Of a DNA stretch of 64,000 nt, positions 1 to 9,122 are shown one piece after another. The notes under the pieces were generated by a model. That model was not told the origin of the DNA. It did no database searches and saw only the letters and a program-made list of their open reading frames with translations. Source of the DNA: JAJDFU01 sp964641965 (GTDB lineage Bacteria > Bacteroidota > Bacteroidia > Chitinophagales > Saprospiraceae); contig CAZXLD010000008.1 of assembly GCA_964641965.1 (NCBI GenBank), forward strand, positions 1-64,000. The letters are read 5' to 3'. Within the stretch, counting starts at the first letter, position 1; each line of letters begins with the position of its first letter. The position numbers and the translations under genes were made by a program.

Positions 1-120
1 TTAAATACAGGGAGTTTATGATTGCCGAGAGGTTTTATTCAATCTGTCCATCTGCTCACATAGCCCCTATTTAAAAATAAAATGTTGGCCGAATTTGGAG
101 ATAGGTTTAATTTAAAATAG

Positions 121-720
121 TCATCTATTGTTTTCGCTTTCGACCTCCCAATGCTCCAACTGTTTGTACACTAAATCAACCGGCAATCCCATAATATTGG
201 AATAGGTCCCTTCGATTCGGCTAATCTTACAGAGCCCGATCCATTCCTGGATGGCATAGGAGCCTGCTTTATCATAGGGCTTATATTTCTGTACATAATA
301 GTCGATCTCCTCCGGGGTCAACTGTTCCATATAGACCTCAGATACTCCGCTAAACGTACATTCCTTTTGTATCGAGGCTAAACAAACGCCGGTAATTACC
401 CGATGCATTGAACCGGAAAGGCAGGCCAACATCGCTTTTGCTTCCTTTTCGCTTTCCGGCTTATTGAAAATTTCGTTTTCCAGAATGACTACACTATCGG
501 CGGTTAGGAGCAGATCACTCGATTTGGTTAGCAGATAGCGACCAGCAGTTGCTTTTTTCCGCGCAAGGTAAGGCGCTACCTCCTCTTTAGGAAGGTTGGG
601 AGGCCAGGATTCGTCAACATCCAGAGGGCGTACTTCAATAGAGAAACCAGCTCGCTCCAAGAGCTCCTTTCGTCTGGGCGATTGGGAAGCAAGAATAATT
701 TTTCTTTGGTGTGGGAGCAT
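121..720 (-). CDS. maf: Maf-family nucleoside triphosphate pyrophosphatase
   Basis: House-cleaning pyrophosphatase that hydrolyses non-canonical or excess nucleoside triphosphates to the monophosphate in the cytoplasm. The 199-residue length is normal for the family. The N-terminal signature SQSPRRKELL is at residues 12-21, a conserved acidic segment reads LLTADSVV, and the C-terminal half has DKAGSYAIQ followed by GTYSNIMGLPV. The DKAG and GLP motifs resemble the YhdE (dTTP/UTP) branch more than the YceF branch. It lies 21 bp after the KdsC-like gene on the same strand, so the two are probably co-transcribed. The ATG start at 720 is well placed before the beta-strand that leads into the signature. 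The exact substrate is inferred from motif similarity. Confidence 0.93.
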   Translation of the reverse strand: MLPHQRKIILASQSPRRKELLERAGFSIEVRPLDVDESWPPNLPKEEVAPYLARKKATAGRYLLTKSSDLLLTADSVVILENEIFNKPESEKEAKAMLACLSGSMHRVITGVCLASIQKECTFSGVSEVYMEQLTPEEIDYYVQKYKPYDKAGSYAIQEWIGLCKISRIEGTYSNIMGLPVDLVYKQLEHWEVESENNR

Positions 721-741
721 AAGGCTAGACAGTAAAAGATA

Positions 742-1260
742 TTATTCTTGTGGAATCACCTTGGGCCATTTTTCCTGTATCCGGAGCAGCTTCTCCAGTA
801 TATCGCGTGCGCACCCTTCACCACCCCGGAATGGACTAACATATTTGGCAACTCCCCGTACTTCTGGACAAGCGTCCTTGGGACATGCTGGTAAGCCAAC
901 TCTCCGCATGACTGGATAGTCAGGGAGATCATCACCAATATAAAGGATACCGCCTTCATCCAGTTGATGCCGCTCAATCAAATCTTTATAAACTGCTAGC
1001 TTATCGCTGGTTCCACTATGAATCTCTTGAAACCCAAGCCCTTCAAGCCGAATGCGAACCCCTTCAGAACGCCCCCCAGTGATGGCAAACAATTGGATGC
1101 CCTCCTGTACGGCAAATTTTATCGCCAACCCATCCTTCACATTGAAAGAGCGCAACAGGTCGCCATTTTCCAGGCTCAATACTTGATTGTTGGTTAGGAC
1201 ACCATCCACGTCAAAGATGACGGAGTGAATCTCCCTGAATTTTTCAAGTTGGTTGTACAT
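742..1260 (-). CDS. kdsC: KdsC-like HAD phosphatase (3-deoxy-D-manno-octulosonate 8-phosphate phosphatase)
   Basis: A 172-residue HAD-superfamily phosphatase without a large cap domain. HAD motif I is DVDGVLT at residues 17-23, motif II contains ITGG, a lysine follows in SDKLAVYKDL, and motif IV is YIGDDLPDYPVM. Length and motif spacing match KdsC, which makes the Kdo precursor for lipid A/LPS by removing phosphate from Kdo-8-phosphate. The position directly upstream of maf is a common arrangement in Bacteroidota. The related enzyme that acts on N-acylneuraminate or KDN 9-phosphate has the same motifs, so the exact sugar cannot be fixed from this sequence. Confidence 0.88.
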   Translation of the reverse strand: MYNQLEKFREIHSVIFDVDGVLTNNQVLSLENGDLLRSFNVKDGLAIKFAVQEGIQLFAITGGRSEGVRIRLEGLGFQEIHSGTSDKLAVYKDLIERHQLDEGGILYIGDDLPDYPVMRRVGLPACPKDACPEVRGVAKYVSPFRGGEGCARDILEKLLRIQEKWPKVIPQE

Positions 1261-1314
1261 GTGATCCGTTCAAGATACATTAGAGGCTGGAGCTAAAATC
1301 AATAACAATTTGCA

Positions 1315-1560
1315 TTATTGATTTTCTCGCCATTCATATACCCATTTTGCCTGGATTTGTTCGAGGTGTCCTTCATTGGAGTCTTCCCGCTTCCCGGTGA
1401 AATTGGGGATTTCGAGTATCCAGTCCAACAAATCCGTAAAGCGAATGCGGTAGATTTGACTTTCCCCGAATTCATCGCCAAATCGGTCGTACAATTTCAT
1501 GGCAATATCTTCGTGATCCGGCCATTCAATGGGCATTTCATCAAAATCTTCAAATCCCAT
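1315..1560 (-). CDS. iscX: IscX-like Fe-S cluster assembly protein
   Basis: Small acidic protein of about 81 residues resembling IscX/YfhJ, which binds the cysteine desulfurase IscS and iron and tunes Fe-S cluster assembly. Family features visible are IEWPDHEDIAMKLYDRF near the N-terminus, the central IRFTDLLDWILEIPNF, and the C-terminal SNEGHLEQIQAKWVYEW. An ATG at 1560 is preferred over a TTG four codons upstream. The next gene on the same strand is a ferredoxin, the usual partner of iscX in proteobacterial isc operons, but no iscS, iscU, hscA or hscB is nearby. The call is strong from sequence; the role as a regulator of cysteine desulfurase is family knowledge. Confidence 0.85.
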   Translation of the reverse strand: MGFEDFDEMPIEWPDHEDIAMKLYDRFGDEFGESQIYRIRFTDLLDWILEIPNFTGKREDSNEGHLEQIQAKWVYEWRENQ

Positions 1561-1655
1561 AGTGCAATTCAATCAGTTAATTAATTCGAGAAAGGTACAA
1601 TGATTTATTTCCGCGCTATCTGAGGCCAAGCTTTGAACAATCTGCATTCTTCAAT

Positions 1656-1997
1656 CTAATGTTCATGCCCAATGATCTTGGATTGGTCGGGTATCGTAAC
1701 CTCCAGCACAGCATTTTCATCCAAAATGACACACTGACAGCCCAGCCTGGATTCCAGCCTCGGGTTGATTGCCCGGTCGATGAAGTCTTCTTCCTTATCA
1801 CTGATCTCCTCCAGATACTCATCCCCTTGTTCAATATAAACGTGGCAAGTGCTGCAAGCACAAACACCGCCGCAATTGTGGTTTAAATGAATGTCATTTT
1901 CCTCTGTTACTTCAAGGATGGAGAATCCTTCTTCTACCTGTTCAATCGTTTTACCTTTCAGCTTCGAATCTTCGAACTTGAATATTATAGTCGCCAT
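1656..1997 (-). CDS. fdx: ISC-type 2Fe-2S ferredoxin
   Basis: Adrenodoxin/ISC-type [2Fe-2S] ferredoxin of 113 residues, an electron carrier probably serving Fe-S cluster biogenesis. The ligands form the pattern C-x5-C-x2-C in NCGGVCACSTCHV, with the fourth cysteine in LGCQCV about 36 residues later. The segment between is very acidic (EEISDKEEDFIDRA), as expected for the surface that docks redox partners. The ATG at 1997 starts MATIIFKFED, the first beta-strand; the longer open frame adds 33 residues with no family counterpart. Pairing with iscX on the same strand (about 95 bp apart) supports an ISC role. Confidence 0.92.
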   Translation of the reverse strand: MATIIFKFEDSKLKGKTIEQVEEGFSILEVTEENDIHLNHNCGGVCACSTCHVYIEQGDEYLEEISDKEEDFIDRAINPRLESRLGCQCVILDENAVLEVTIPDQSKIIGHEH

Positions 1998-2140
1998 AGT
2001 AGTGTTCCGCAGTCCGTTTATTTGGTTTACGAAGTCATTTCGCTTGATAAAAAATTCAACTGGTGGATTCCACGGTTGAATTCTTTCTGATAACACCTGA
2101 ACAGGGCCATGGTTCTTGCCCCCTACTCTGGGTCGCCCCC

Positions 2141-5100
2141 CTACAGCAAGAACAAAAATTCTTCAGGACGCAAAGGAAGGAAACCTGTGCAACTTCTACC
2201 TAAATCCAGGATTACTTTGTTGGAAAAATACATCCGGATAATTTCAAATTCCTGCTCTGCCTCTTTTTGTATGCCGGGGCCGGTGAGATAGATTTCAAAT
2301 AGAGTTGGGTTTTGGTGTGGTTCCATAAATAAGTGGTAACCCATTTCCTTACTTAATAGCTCCGGCAAGCCAAATCCCTCCAATTCAAAAGCCGAATGAT
2401 TTGGTAGCCATTCAAATTTGAGATCCAGCATAACGAAGAATGCGGCATACTGATCCTTAAGAAGTTCCAATAGCACCGGTTTGGGAGGGCCGCTTCGCTT
2501 TCGAATATGCATCTCCAAGAGGAGCGACTTGTTAGCAGCTGCCAAATCCCCTTGCATTTGTTCGGCTACCTGTACCTTTTGAACCAAACAAAGCAAGGGC
2601 ACATGCTCAGGTGGGAGTAAGGAGGGGGCCAGCGGTTGTGATTGTTGAACTGACTCCAATAACTGAGGATCTGATAAAAGGTTAGGCGCTCCGGACTGCA
2701 ACGGAACGATCCGACCATCTTCGAATTGAGAAGCCTCCTTGAAGCGAATCATACTGTTGGGCTGCACCCGCCCATACCCAGCCTGAAAATGCAGCAATTC
2801 TTCCTCCAATTGGGCCAAACGTTCTTTGTGGTGAAAGAGGGCCCATTGGTCGCGGCCGGTCTCATTGGCGATCAGCGCTCCGGTAGATCTTCCTTGGGTC
2901 GCAAATTGATTGGTTTCCCTGATTAGGTGTTGGGTTCGTCTTCTCAAGTCTGCCAAGACTTTTTTCTGACCGGAAAGCCTTTTTAACCGCTCCCAAAACT
3001 GTTTGTCCCCTAAAGGCCTGAAATGCAGTGGGTGTAATTCGGGTTGTAGTTTTTTATCCCGGAGCAGAATGTCTAATATAAGAGGAGTCTGGGGAGGAAT
3101 GCGCAGCAACTGATCAGCGGTCAGTACGGTCAATTCCTTTTCGATAGTCCGTTTGAGTGCTCGTCCCCCCATTTGGGCATCATACCCCTGTCGAGCCAGC
3201 CAGTCCAGGGCTTCGGTAGACATATTCAACAGAGAGGTCCTTCTGATCAGCCCGTCTCGTTGAAGCAACTCATTGATCTGTAATCGAGCAATGGGCAGGA
3301 TATGTTCGGGTTGGAGCGGTTGGAAAACTACGATATCCTCGATTCGATTGACCAGCTCGGGCCGGAAAAAGGATTCAACTGCCTTTAAAAAAAGCCCTTC
3401 TCCCGCAGACCCACCTTTTTGAAAACCCAACTGGGATTGAGCTTCCTGTACTCCCAGATTACTGGTCATGATGATCACCAGGTTATGGAAATAGGTTGTT
3501 CTGCCCTGGCTGTTAGTCAGCCGACCTTCATCCAGCACCTGAAGTAACAGGTTATGGACACTTGGGTGTGCTTTTTCAATCTCATCCAGCAACAATACCC
3601 CAAAAGGTTGCCTACGCACCTTTGCCGTCAGAAGTCCTTCACCGGATGAAGACCACCCAATCAATCGATTGACTGCAGACAAATCCCCATACTCATTCAT
3701 GTCAAATCGAATCAAATGCCTGTCGTCCCCATATAGCGCCAAGCTCAGAACCTTGGCTGCTTGAGTTTTTCCTACCCCCGTTGGACCCACAAACAAAAGA
3801 GAACTGATCGGTCGTCCAGCGGGCTGTAATTGGGTTTGGATTAGCGCAATGACCTTGCCAAGCACGTCTATTGCTTCCGGCTGCCCAATTAACCGAGCTT
3901 CCAAAAACTTTTTTAGAGGTTCTTCCCTGCCGACAGCGGGATAGGCGGCAGGGACTCCAAATTGATCCATAAACCAGTGCCGGATCTCGGATGCCCTCAG
4001 GGATTGACCCGGCAGGTGCTCTGCTAGCCGATCCATCAGATTTCCGATCGCCCCGGGAAGTGCAGTAGGTTTTAAGTGTCTTTCATACAAGGCAACCAGC
4101 TCCTCCAAGGCCTGAATACTGAAAAAGACCTTTCCTTGACGTTCCATGTGCCTGCGCTTCTTTAGCAGGAGAGGCCGTGCTGTTTTTTGGTCAAGCGGAT
4201 ACAGGCTTAACTGGAGAAACGAATCGGCAAAGCGCCTCTTTTGGGCTTGAATTACTGCCCATTCTTCCCGATTACTCAGTACGATCAGCTTAATCCGTTT
4301 GGCTTGTATCCATTCTATCAGGATATCGGCCATTGCAAAATACCCGGACTTTCCGGCACCCAGGCTTACCAGGGGCAGGGGGCGGTCCAGTACTAAAATG
4401 TCGGGTTCTGCGTGATCTCCGGGTTTTGCCAGATAGGTTAATAAGGCCTCCATGCGCCGCTGCCATTGCCCCACAATACTCATCCCACTAATAACTCGAT
4501 TTGGGTTTAACAACCAGAAAGTACGCTTGCGATGATCGAATTCCTCCGACAGGTATCGGTAGACCATTTCATGTACCAGACTATGGCGACCGCTGCCTTC
4601 TTCTCCTAAGAGTACCAATGGACTTTGAAGATCGATTACCCCTTTTTGGAAGGCCTCAGCATTGAGCTGCGCTCTTCCCCAGGCTCGTTGAAGCTGATGG
4701 GGAAAGAGTAGATTCAGGTTCTTGCCCAAGCGATGGAGATCTAGTTTACCTTTTTCCCAAAGTGGACTTTTGGAGCCCGATGGAGGATGCTTAATCCGGT
4801 GTTCCCAACCGTGCAAGGAAGATCGCAGGGGGAGTTTAAGCGCTACCTGTTGAATGTAGTCTCCTTCCTGAAATCCCGGAATAGGCTGTTCCGCTTTGAT
4901 TTTTTTTCGAATGAAATGCTTTACAGTGGCTGGTACGGATGGCTTATGCAGGAAAATGGTTTCATCATAAAAATCTGGAAAAGAAAGATAGGGAATGCCC
5001 GCTTGTAAAAAGTGATGGACCCAGATCGAGTGGTTCACTTCTTTGTTCCCTTTTCGAACAGAAATCGCTACAGGTTCCAGGGAAAGGGTCTTTCGCTGGT

Positions 5101-5317
5101 TTAAATGAGCCAAAAAACTCAAGGGCCGGGAAGGGTCCGGGTGCTCGTGAATATGCTTTTCCCATTCCCGCGACAAAAAAAGATCGATCTGATCTCCCGA
5201 TGGACAATCTGCTAGAACTGCACCTCTTCCAACCAGAGAGACCCATAGCCTGGATGGGGAAACGGCAGTGTTTTTTCGTACAAGGGTAGGTAAGTTGAAG
5301 GATATGGTTTCAGGCAT
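2141..5317 (-). CDS. Divergent ClpA/ClpB-type AAA+ ATPase with degenerate first module
   Basis: Protein of 1058 residues with two AAA+ modules in ClpA/ClpB order. The second module is intact: Walker A GPTGVGKT at 511-518, Walker B VLLLDEIEKAHP around 574-585, then DEGRLTNSQGRT and a C-terminal small domain ending near QMGGRALKRTIEKEL. The first module is degenerate: its Walker A reads GEEGSGRHS (238-246, Arg in place of Lys) and its Walker B reads ILVLDR rather than a DE pair. The first 200 residues do not look like a Clp N domain, and about 290 residues follow the second small domain, including a probable coiled coil near WERLKRLSGQKKVLADL. ClpB disaggregase, ClpC and TssH/ClpV share the core, but no ClpP loop or type VI secretion genes are visible. 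The substrate is unknown. Confidence 0.8.
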   Translation of the reverse strand: MPETISFNLPTLVRKNTAVSPSRLWVSLVGRGAVLADCPSGDQIDLFLSREWEKHIHEHPDPSRPLSFLAHLNQRKTLSLEPVAISVRKGNKEVNHSIWVHHFLQAGIPYLSFPDFYDETIFLHKPSVPATVKHFIRKKIKAEQPIPGFQEGDYIQQVALKLPLRSSLHGWEHRIKHPPSGSKSPLWEKGKLDLHRLGKNLNLLFPHQLQRAWGRAQLNAEAFQKGVIDLQSPLVLLGEEGSGRHSLVHEMVYRYLSEEFDHRKRTFWLLNPNRVISGMSIVGQWQRRMEALLTYLAKPGDHAEPDILVLDRPLPLVSLGAGKSGYFAMADILIEWIQAKRIKLIVLSNREEWAVIQAQKRRFADSFLQLSLYPLDQKTARPLLLKKRRHMERQGKVFFSIQALEELVALYERHLKPTALPGAIGNLMDRLAEHLPGQSLRASEIRHWFMDQFGVPAAYPAVGREEPLKKFLEARLIGQPEAIDVLGKVIALIQTQLQPAGRPISSLLFVGPTGVGKTQAAKVLSLALYGDDRHLIRFDMNEYGDLSAVNRLIGWSSSGEGLLTAKVRRQPFGVLLLDEIEKAHPSVHNLLLQVLDEGRLTNSQGRTTYFHNLVIIMTSNLGVQEAQSQLGFQKGGSAGEGLFLKAVESFFRPELVNRIEDIVVFQPLQPEHILPIARLQINELLQRDGLIRRTSLLNMSTEALDWLARQGYDAQMGGRALKRTIEKELTVLTADQLLRIPPQTPLILDILLRDKKLQPELHPLHFRPLGDKQFWERLKRLSGQKKVLADLRRRTQHLIRETNQFATQGRSTGALIANETGRDQWALFHHKERLAQLEEELLHFQAGYGRVQPNSMIRFKEASQFEDGRIVPLQSGAPNLLSDPQLLESVQQSQPLAPSLLPPEHVPLLCLVQKVQVAEQMQGDLAAANKSLLLEMHIRKRSGPPKPVLLELLKDQYAAFFVMLDLKFEWLPNHSAFELEGFGLPELLSKEMGYHLFMEPHQNPTLFEIYLTGPGIQKEAEQEFEIIRMYFSNKVILDLGRSCTGFLPLRPEEFLFLL

Positions 5318-5896
5318 GGATAATTAGACACAAGTGCGAAACGCTAATATTAGAAAATGTAGGGTTTGAAAAAATTTTTGATTCATGTTTAGTAGGGGAA
5401 TAAAACGAAAGGCAAAACAAGATAAATCAATTTCAATATGTAAATTTATTGTTAAGTGTAATGATGTTAAAATCACAGGTGGTACCCATTACAACCATAG
5501 CAATTTACACCAAATTGGATCGGAATGAAAACCAGAACAATGGGACTGAATACCCTAAAAAGCTGACTGTTCCTTTTCTAATCTGTGAATCCTTACCGGT
5601 TGGTATATCGCGTACAGCTGATCCATTTTAGGCTCTGTTTAGTAGACTTTTGATAAGCTCAAAAGGCTAAGAATTCGGCAAAAATATTACAGTTGTAAAT
5701 TTTATGTTTATTTATTGTTAATTTTAAATTAAATAAAGGAGGTCTTGATTTAAAACTTCCAAAGTGCCAGAATTAAGCAGGATTTCAGGCTTAAATTGCC
5801 AAACCTGCGAGAATTAAAGACGTTACTACGGTGACAAATGCGATAGAACTTATTTCTTTCGCAATCCCATTTTCTAATTTTTTTAAATTCTAATGT
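5318..5896. other. 579-bp AT-rich intergenic region
   Basis: Divergent spacer between the Clp-like gene (minus) and the DUF4397 gene (plus). It must hold promoters for both, but I see no perfect TAnnTTTG box. A near match (TATCTTGT, read on the minus strand) lies near 5420. One 60-codon open frame at 5449-5631 has no recognisable features and is not called. No tRNA or hairpin-plus-T-tract terminator was found. Confidence 0.5.
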
Positions 5897-6462
5897 ATGA
5901 AACGTATTTACCTTTTTATGGTAATGATGTTCTGCACAGTTGGTCTGTTTGCGCAGTCCAGGGTACAGATTATCCATGCTTCACCTTTACCGGGAGCGGA
6001 TTCTGTCGATATCTATGCAGATTCCGTTCTAATTGCAGATGATCTTAACTTCTTGTCTGCCACAGCTTTTATTGACGTAGATTCCGGAACCTACAAGATC
6101 GATGTAGTGGCCGGTGGGGACGAGGACAACTCCAATCCCCTGAAATCATTTGATCCAGTGGTTATTCCGGATGAAGACACGCTGGTTATCGTAGCCAATG
6201 GCGCCACGGCCGAAGCTTTTGACCTGGCTATTGGTCAGGGACAGGAAGCTACCCCGGCCATGGGTACGGATCTGTTGGTCTTTCACGGATCTCCTGATGC
6301 ACCTGCTGTTGACGTAGATGCACGTGATGGATCCGGTGCAACATTGTTATTGGTAGATAGCCTTGCACCTGGCGCCTTTACAGACGCTTATGCGAATGTA
6401 CCGGCAGCTCTCTTCTCGCTGGATATTCGAGCTAATGGCTCAAGCGATGTAGTAGCTACTTT
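5897..6462 (+). CDS. DUF4397 domain protein, 5' part (interrupted by scaffold gap)
   Basis: N-terminal part of a large secreted protein, cut at an assembly gap. Residues 1-19 form a clear signal peptide (MKRIYLFMVMMFCTVGLFAQ). This is followed by a DUF4397 repeat beginning VQIIHASPLPGADSVDIY and including LLVFHGSPDAPAVDVDA. The frame breaks off after SSDVVAT, exactly where the related repeats downstream continue into an AT(F)xADL strand. It belongs with 6563-8930, but the two parts are in different frames across 100 N, so the gap size is not literal. DUF4397 domains are beta-rich extracellular modules of unknown ligand. Confidence 0.85.
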
Positions 6463-6562
6463 NNNNNNNNNNNNNNNNNNNNNNNNNNNNNNNNNNNNNN
6501 NNNNNNNNNNNNNNNNNNNNNNNNNNNNNNNNNNNNNNNNNNNNNNNNNNNNNNNNNNNNNN
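6463..6562. other. Assembly gap (100 N)
   Basis: Exactly 100 N, the conventional placeholder for a gap of unknown length. It lies inside a repetitive gene, and the frames on its two sides do not match at this length, so the true missing length is not 100. Confidence 0.99.
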
Positions 6563-8930
6563 TGGCGAAAGCCTCTCCCGCGTTCCTGATGGTTCAGATA
6601 CTGATGACAACAGTGTTGACTTTGTTGCACAAGATCCGACACCGGGCGTTTCCAACGATCCGGCTGCTGCTCAGGTGCAGTTGATCCACAACGCTTATGA
6701 TGCAGACACTGTTTCTGTAATCCTTGGCGCCAGCACAGTTGCGCTTGATACTTTCATCTTCCGCACAGCAACGCCGTTTTTATCTATTCCGGTAGATTCT
6801 GCCATTTCAGTTGTGGCTTTCGGCTCAACTGATACCACCGAAGCTGTCCAAACTATTCCTGGTGGTACCTTGATGGAGGGCGAAAGCTATGTTGCTATTG
6901 CTTCCGGTGAGGTGGATTCTATGGACTTCAGCGTGGAGGTATTTACCCCTGCCCGTATGATGTCTGCCGGAGATACACTGGTTGACTTATTGGCTTTCCA
7001 CGGTTCTCCAGATGCACCACAGGTGTTGATCACTGCTCAAGACGTCGGAGCGATTTTCGATCCTATTAGTTTCAAGGAATTTAGTTCGGATTACACTTCC
7101 GTACCTCCTGCCAGTTATTTGATCGATGTGAATTTGGCTGCTGATACTTCTTTGGTTGCCACTTTCGAGGCTGATCTATCTGGCTTAGGCGGCGGGGCAG
7201 CTACCGTATTTGCTTCTGGATTTGTAACACCTGCCGAAGAAATGGACCCTGCTTTCGGACTTTGGGCAACCTTGGCAGATGGAACTACCTTTCCACTTGC
7301 ACCTTTTGTGCCCGAGCCGGATTCTGCGCTTGTACAATTGATCCACAATGCTCCTGGCGCTGACACTGTATCTGTGATTTTGGGAGCTAATACGGTTGCC
7401 ATTGATACATTCGTTTTCCGTACTGCTACGCCTTTCCTTTCCATTCCTGCAGATTCAAGTATTTCTGTAGTTGGGTTTGGAGCCACTGATACAACCGGAG
7501 CTGTATTCACTATTCCAGCAGGTACGTTGATGGATGATGTTTCATATGTGGCTATTGCGGCCGGTGCTCTGGATTCCATGAACATCACAGTTGAGGCTTT
7601 TGCACCCGCGAAAATGCTTGCTGATACAACCGCTGTGGTAGAGATTCTGGCTTTCCACGGTGCACCAGATGCCCCACCGGTATTGATCTCTGCTCGTAAT
7701 GTAGGGCCGCTATTTGAGCCATTGAGCTTTAAAGACTTCAGCGCGGCTTACACGCCGGTACCGCCTTTCAATTACGTATTGGATGTAAATGTGGCTGCAG
7801 ATAATTCTCCGGTAGCTACTTTCTTGGCTGATGTTCAAACCTTGGCCGGTCAGGCAATTACCGTATTTGCTTCCGGCTTTGCTGCACCCGATCCGGACGA
7901 TCCTGCATTTGGCCTTTGGGTTGCGTTGGCAGATGGTACTACCTTCCCCTTACCACAAGCGGATTCCGTACAGCTTCAGGTAATCCATAATTCCCCTAAT
8001 CCAACGGTGGACATTATTCTTGGACCACTAGGTGGCCAATTGGATACGCTCGAAGATGTAGCTTACCGCACAGCTACCGCCTTTATGACAATGGCTCCTG
8101 GTGAATACGATATTGAAGTAACGCTGCCGGATAACGGTGGAAGTGTGTTCCGGGATACTGTTGAATTATTAGTAGGTGGAACCTATGTAGCTATTGCCAA
8201 CGGCCAAGTAGGAAATGAGGAGCGGCCATTCGAATTGGCGCTTACTGATATGGCTTCCACTGGAAGCACTGTAGAGGGCTTTGACATCACCTTGTTCCAC
8301 GGTTCACAGGATGCTCCTACAGTTGATCTTGGATTCACCCTTAATCCGGCTTTGGACCCACTGTTTGGTATCGAAGATCTGGAATATGGCGTATTCAGCT
8401 TTATTCCAATTCCACCGGAAGGTCTTATTTTCCCAACTGTATTTATACAGGTGATCGATTCTGAATCAGGAGATGTAGTGAAGACTTTTGAAGCTAATTT
8501 GCCGGAATTGATCAACACAACCGATGCACGGGCAGCTGTAGCTATTGCCTCCGGATTCTTGGGTGGTGATGCTGCATCCGACACCGCATTTGCCTTGCTG
8601 GCAGTGCTACCTGATGGGCAGGTTGTCGAATTTGAAGAAGTCGTTACGTCCAACGAGGAGGTAGCTGAGCTGGTTCAGGAATTTACTATTTTCCCGAATC
8701 CTGTTCGCGATCAAGCTCAGGTTCGTTTCAACCTGAACGAGGCTGCTCAGGTAATGATGGAAATCTTTGATATTAATGGTCGTCGCATCCAGGCTGAGAG
8801 CTATGGTAATTTACCAGCCGGCTCTTTCACGGAGACGATCAATACGTTCAGCTTGCCAATGGGTACGTACCTCTATCGCTTGAGAACGAATAAAGGTAGC
8901 GTAACAGCACGCTTCCAGGTGGTCAAGTAA
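6563..8930 (+). CDS. DUF4397 repeat protein, 3' part, with T9SS sorting domain
   Basis: Continuation of the secreted protein after the gap, open from the first base. It begins with SLSRVPDGSDTDDNSVDF and TPGVSN, a pattern typical of the end of a lamin-tail (LTD) domain. Three DUF4397 units follow, starting at QLIHNAYDADTVSV, QLIHNAPGADTVSV and QVIHNSPNPTVDII, each with an FHGxxDAP element. The first two units are near-copies 219 codons apart. The last 80 or so residues (FTIFPNPVRDQAQ to MGTYLYRLRTN and ARFQVVK) are a type A T9SS C-terminal sorting domain, so the product should be exported across the outer membrane and anchored or released. A strong terminator follows. Function beyond surface or secreted location is not known. 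Confidence 0.87.
6681..7970 (+). repeat. Tandem DUF4397-coding repeat, about 657-bp unit
   Basis: Two long direct repeats within the gene. The string ttgatccaca recurs at 6681 and 7338, 657 bp (219 codons) apart, and the products share VSVILGA, FRTATPFLSIP and LADGTTFPL. A third, more diverged unit begins near 7978. Such repetition is the likely cause of the adjacent scaffold gap. Confidence 0.85.
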
Positions 8931-8957
8931 GAAGCTTTCCCAGGCTTAAAACCCATA

Positions 8958-8995
8958 AGGGGCTGTTTCCTTTCCAGGAGGCAGCCTCTTTTTGG
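8958..8995 (+). terminator. Rho-independent terminator after the DUF4397 gene
   Basis: Stem aggggctg paired with cagcctct (one G-T pair), extended inward by tcc/gga, followed by a run of T. It lies 28 bp after the stop codon. Confidence 0.8.
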
Positions 8996-9122
8996 TGAAT
9001 GACAGGAGGAGTATGTATTTCCAGACAAGGCATCTTGCCAACTTTAATCATGTGGAGAAAAACAATTTTAGAGTGAAAGAACAATTTATTACATTCCGAT
9101 TTGGTAGTTGAAAGTCTTGGAT

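Noticed and set aside
2141..5317. Type VI secretion ClpV (TssH)
   Set aside because: No tss genes nearby, and the N-terminal domain does not look like that of TssH.
5449..5631. 60-codon plus-strand frame in the spacer
   Set aside because: No family features, no promoter box and no conserved composition; probably chance in AT-rich DNA.
6463..6562. Biological low-complexity feature
   Set aside because: Exactly 100 N is an assembly convention and not sequence.
7115..8653. Long minus-strand frames opposite the DUF4397 repeats
   Set aside because: They are repeats of Ser/Ala/Thr-rich translation of the opposite strand, typical of antisense to beta-rich coding sequence.
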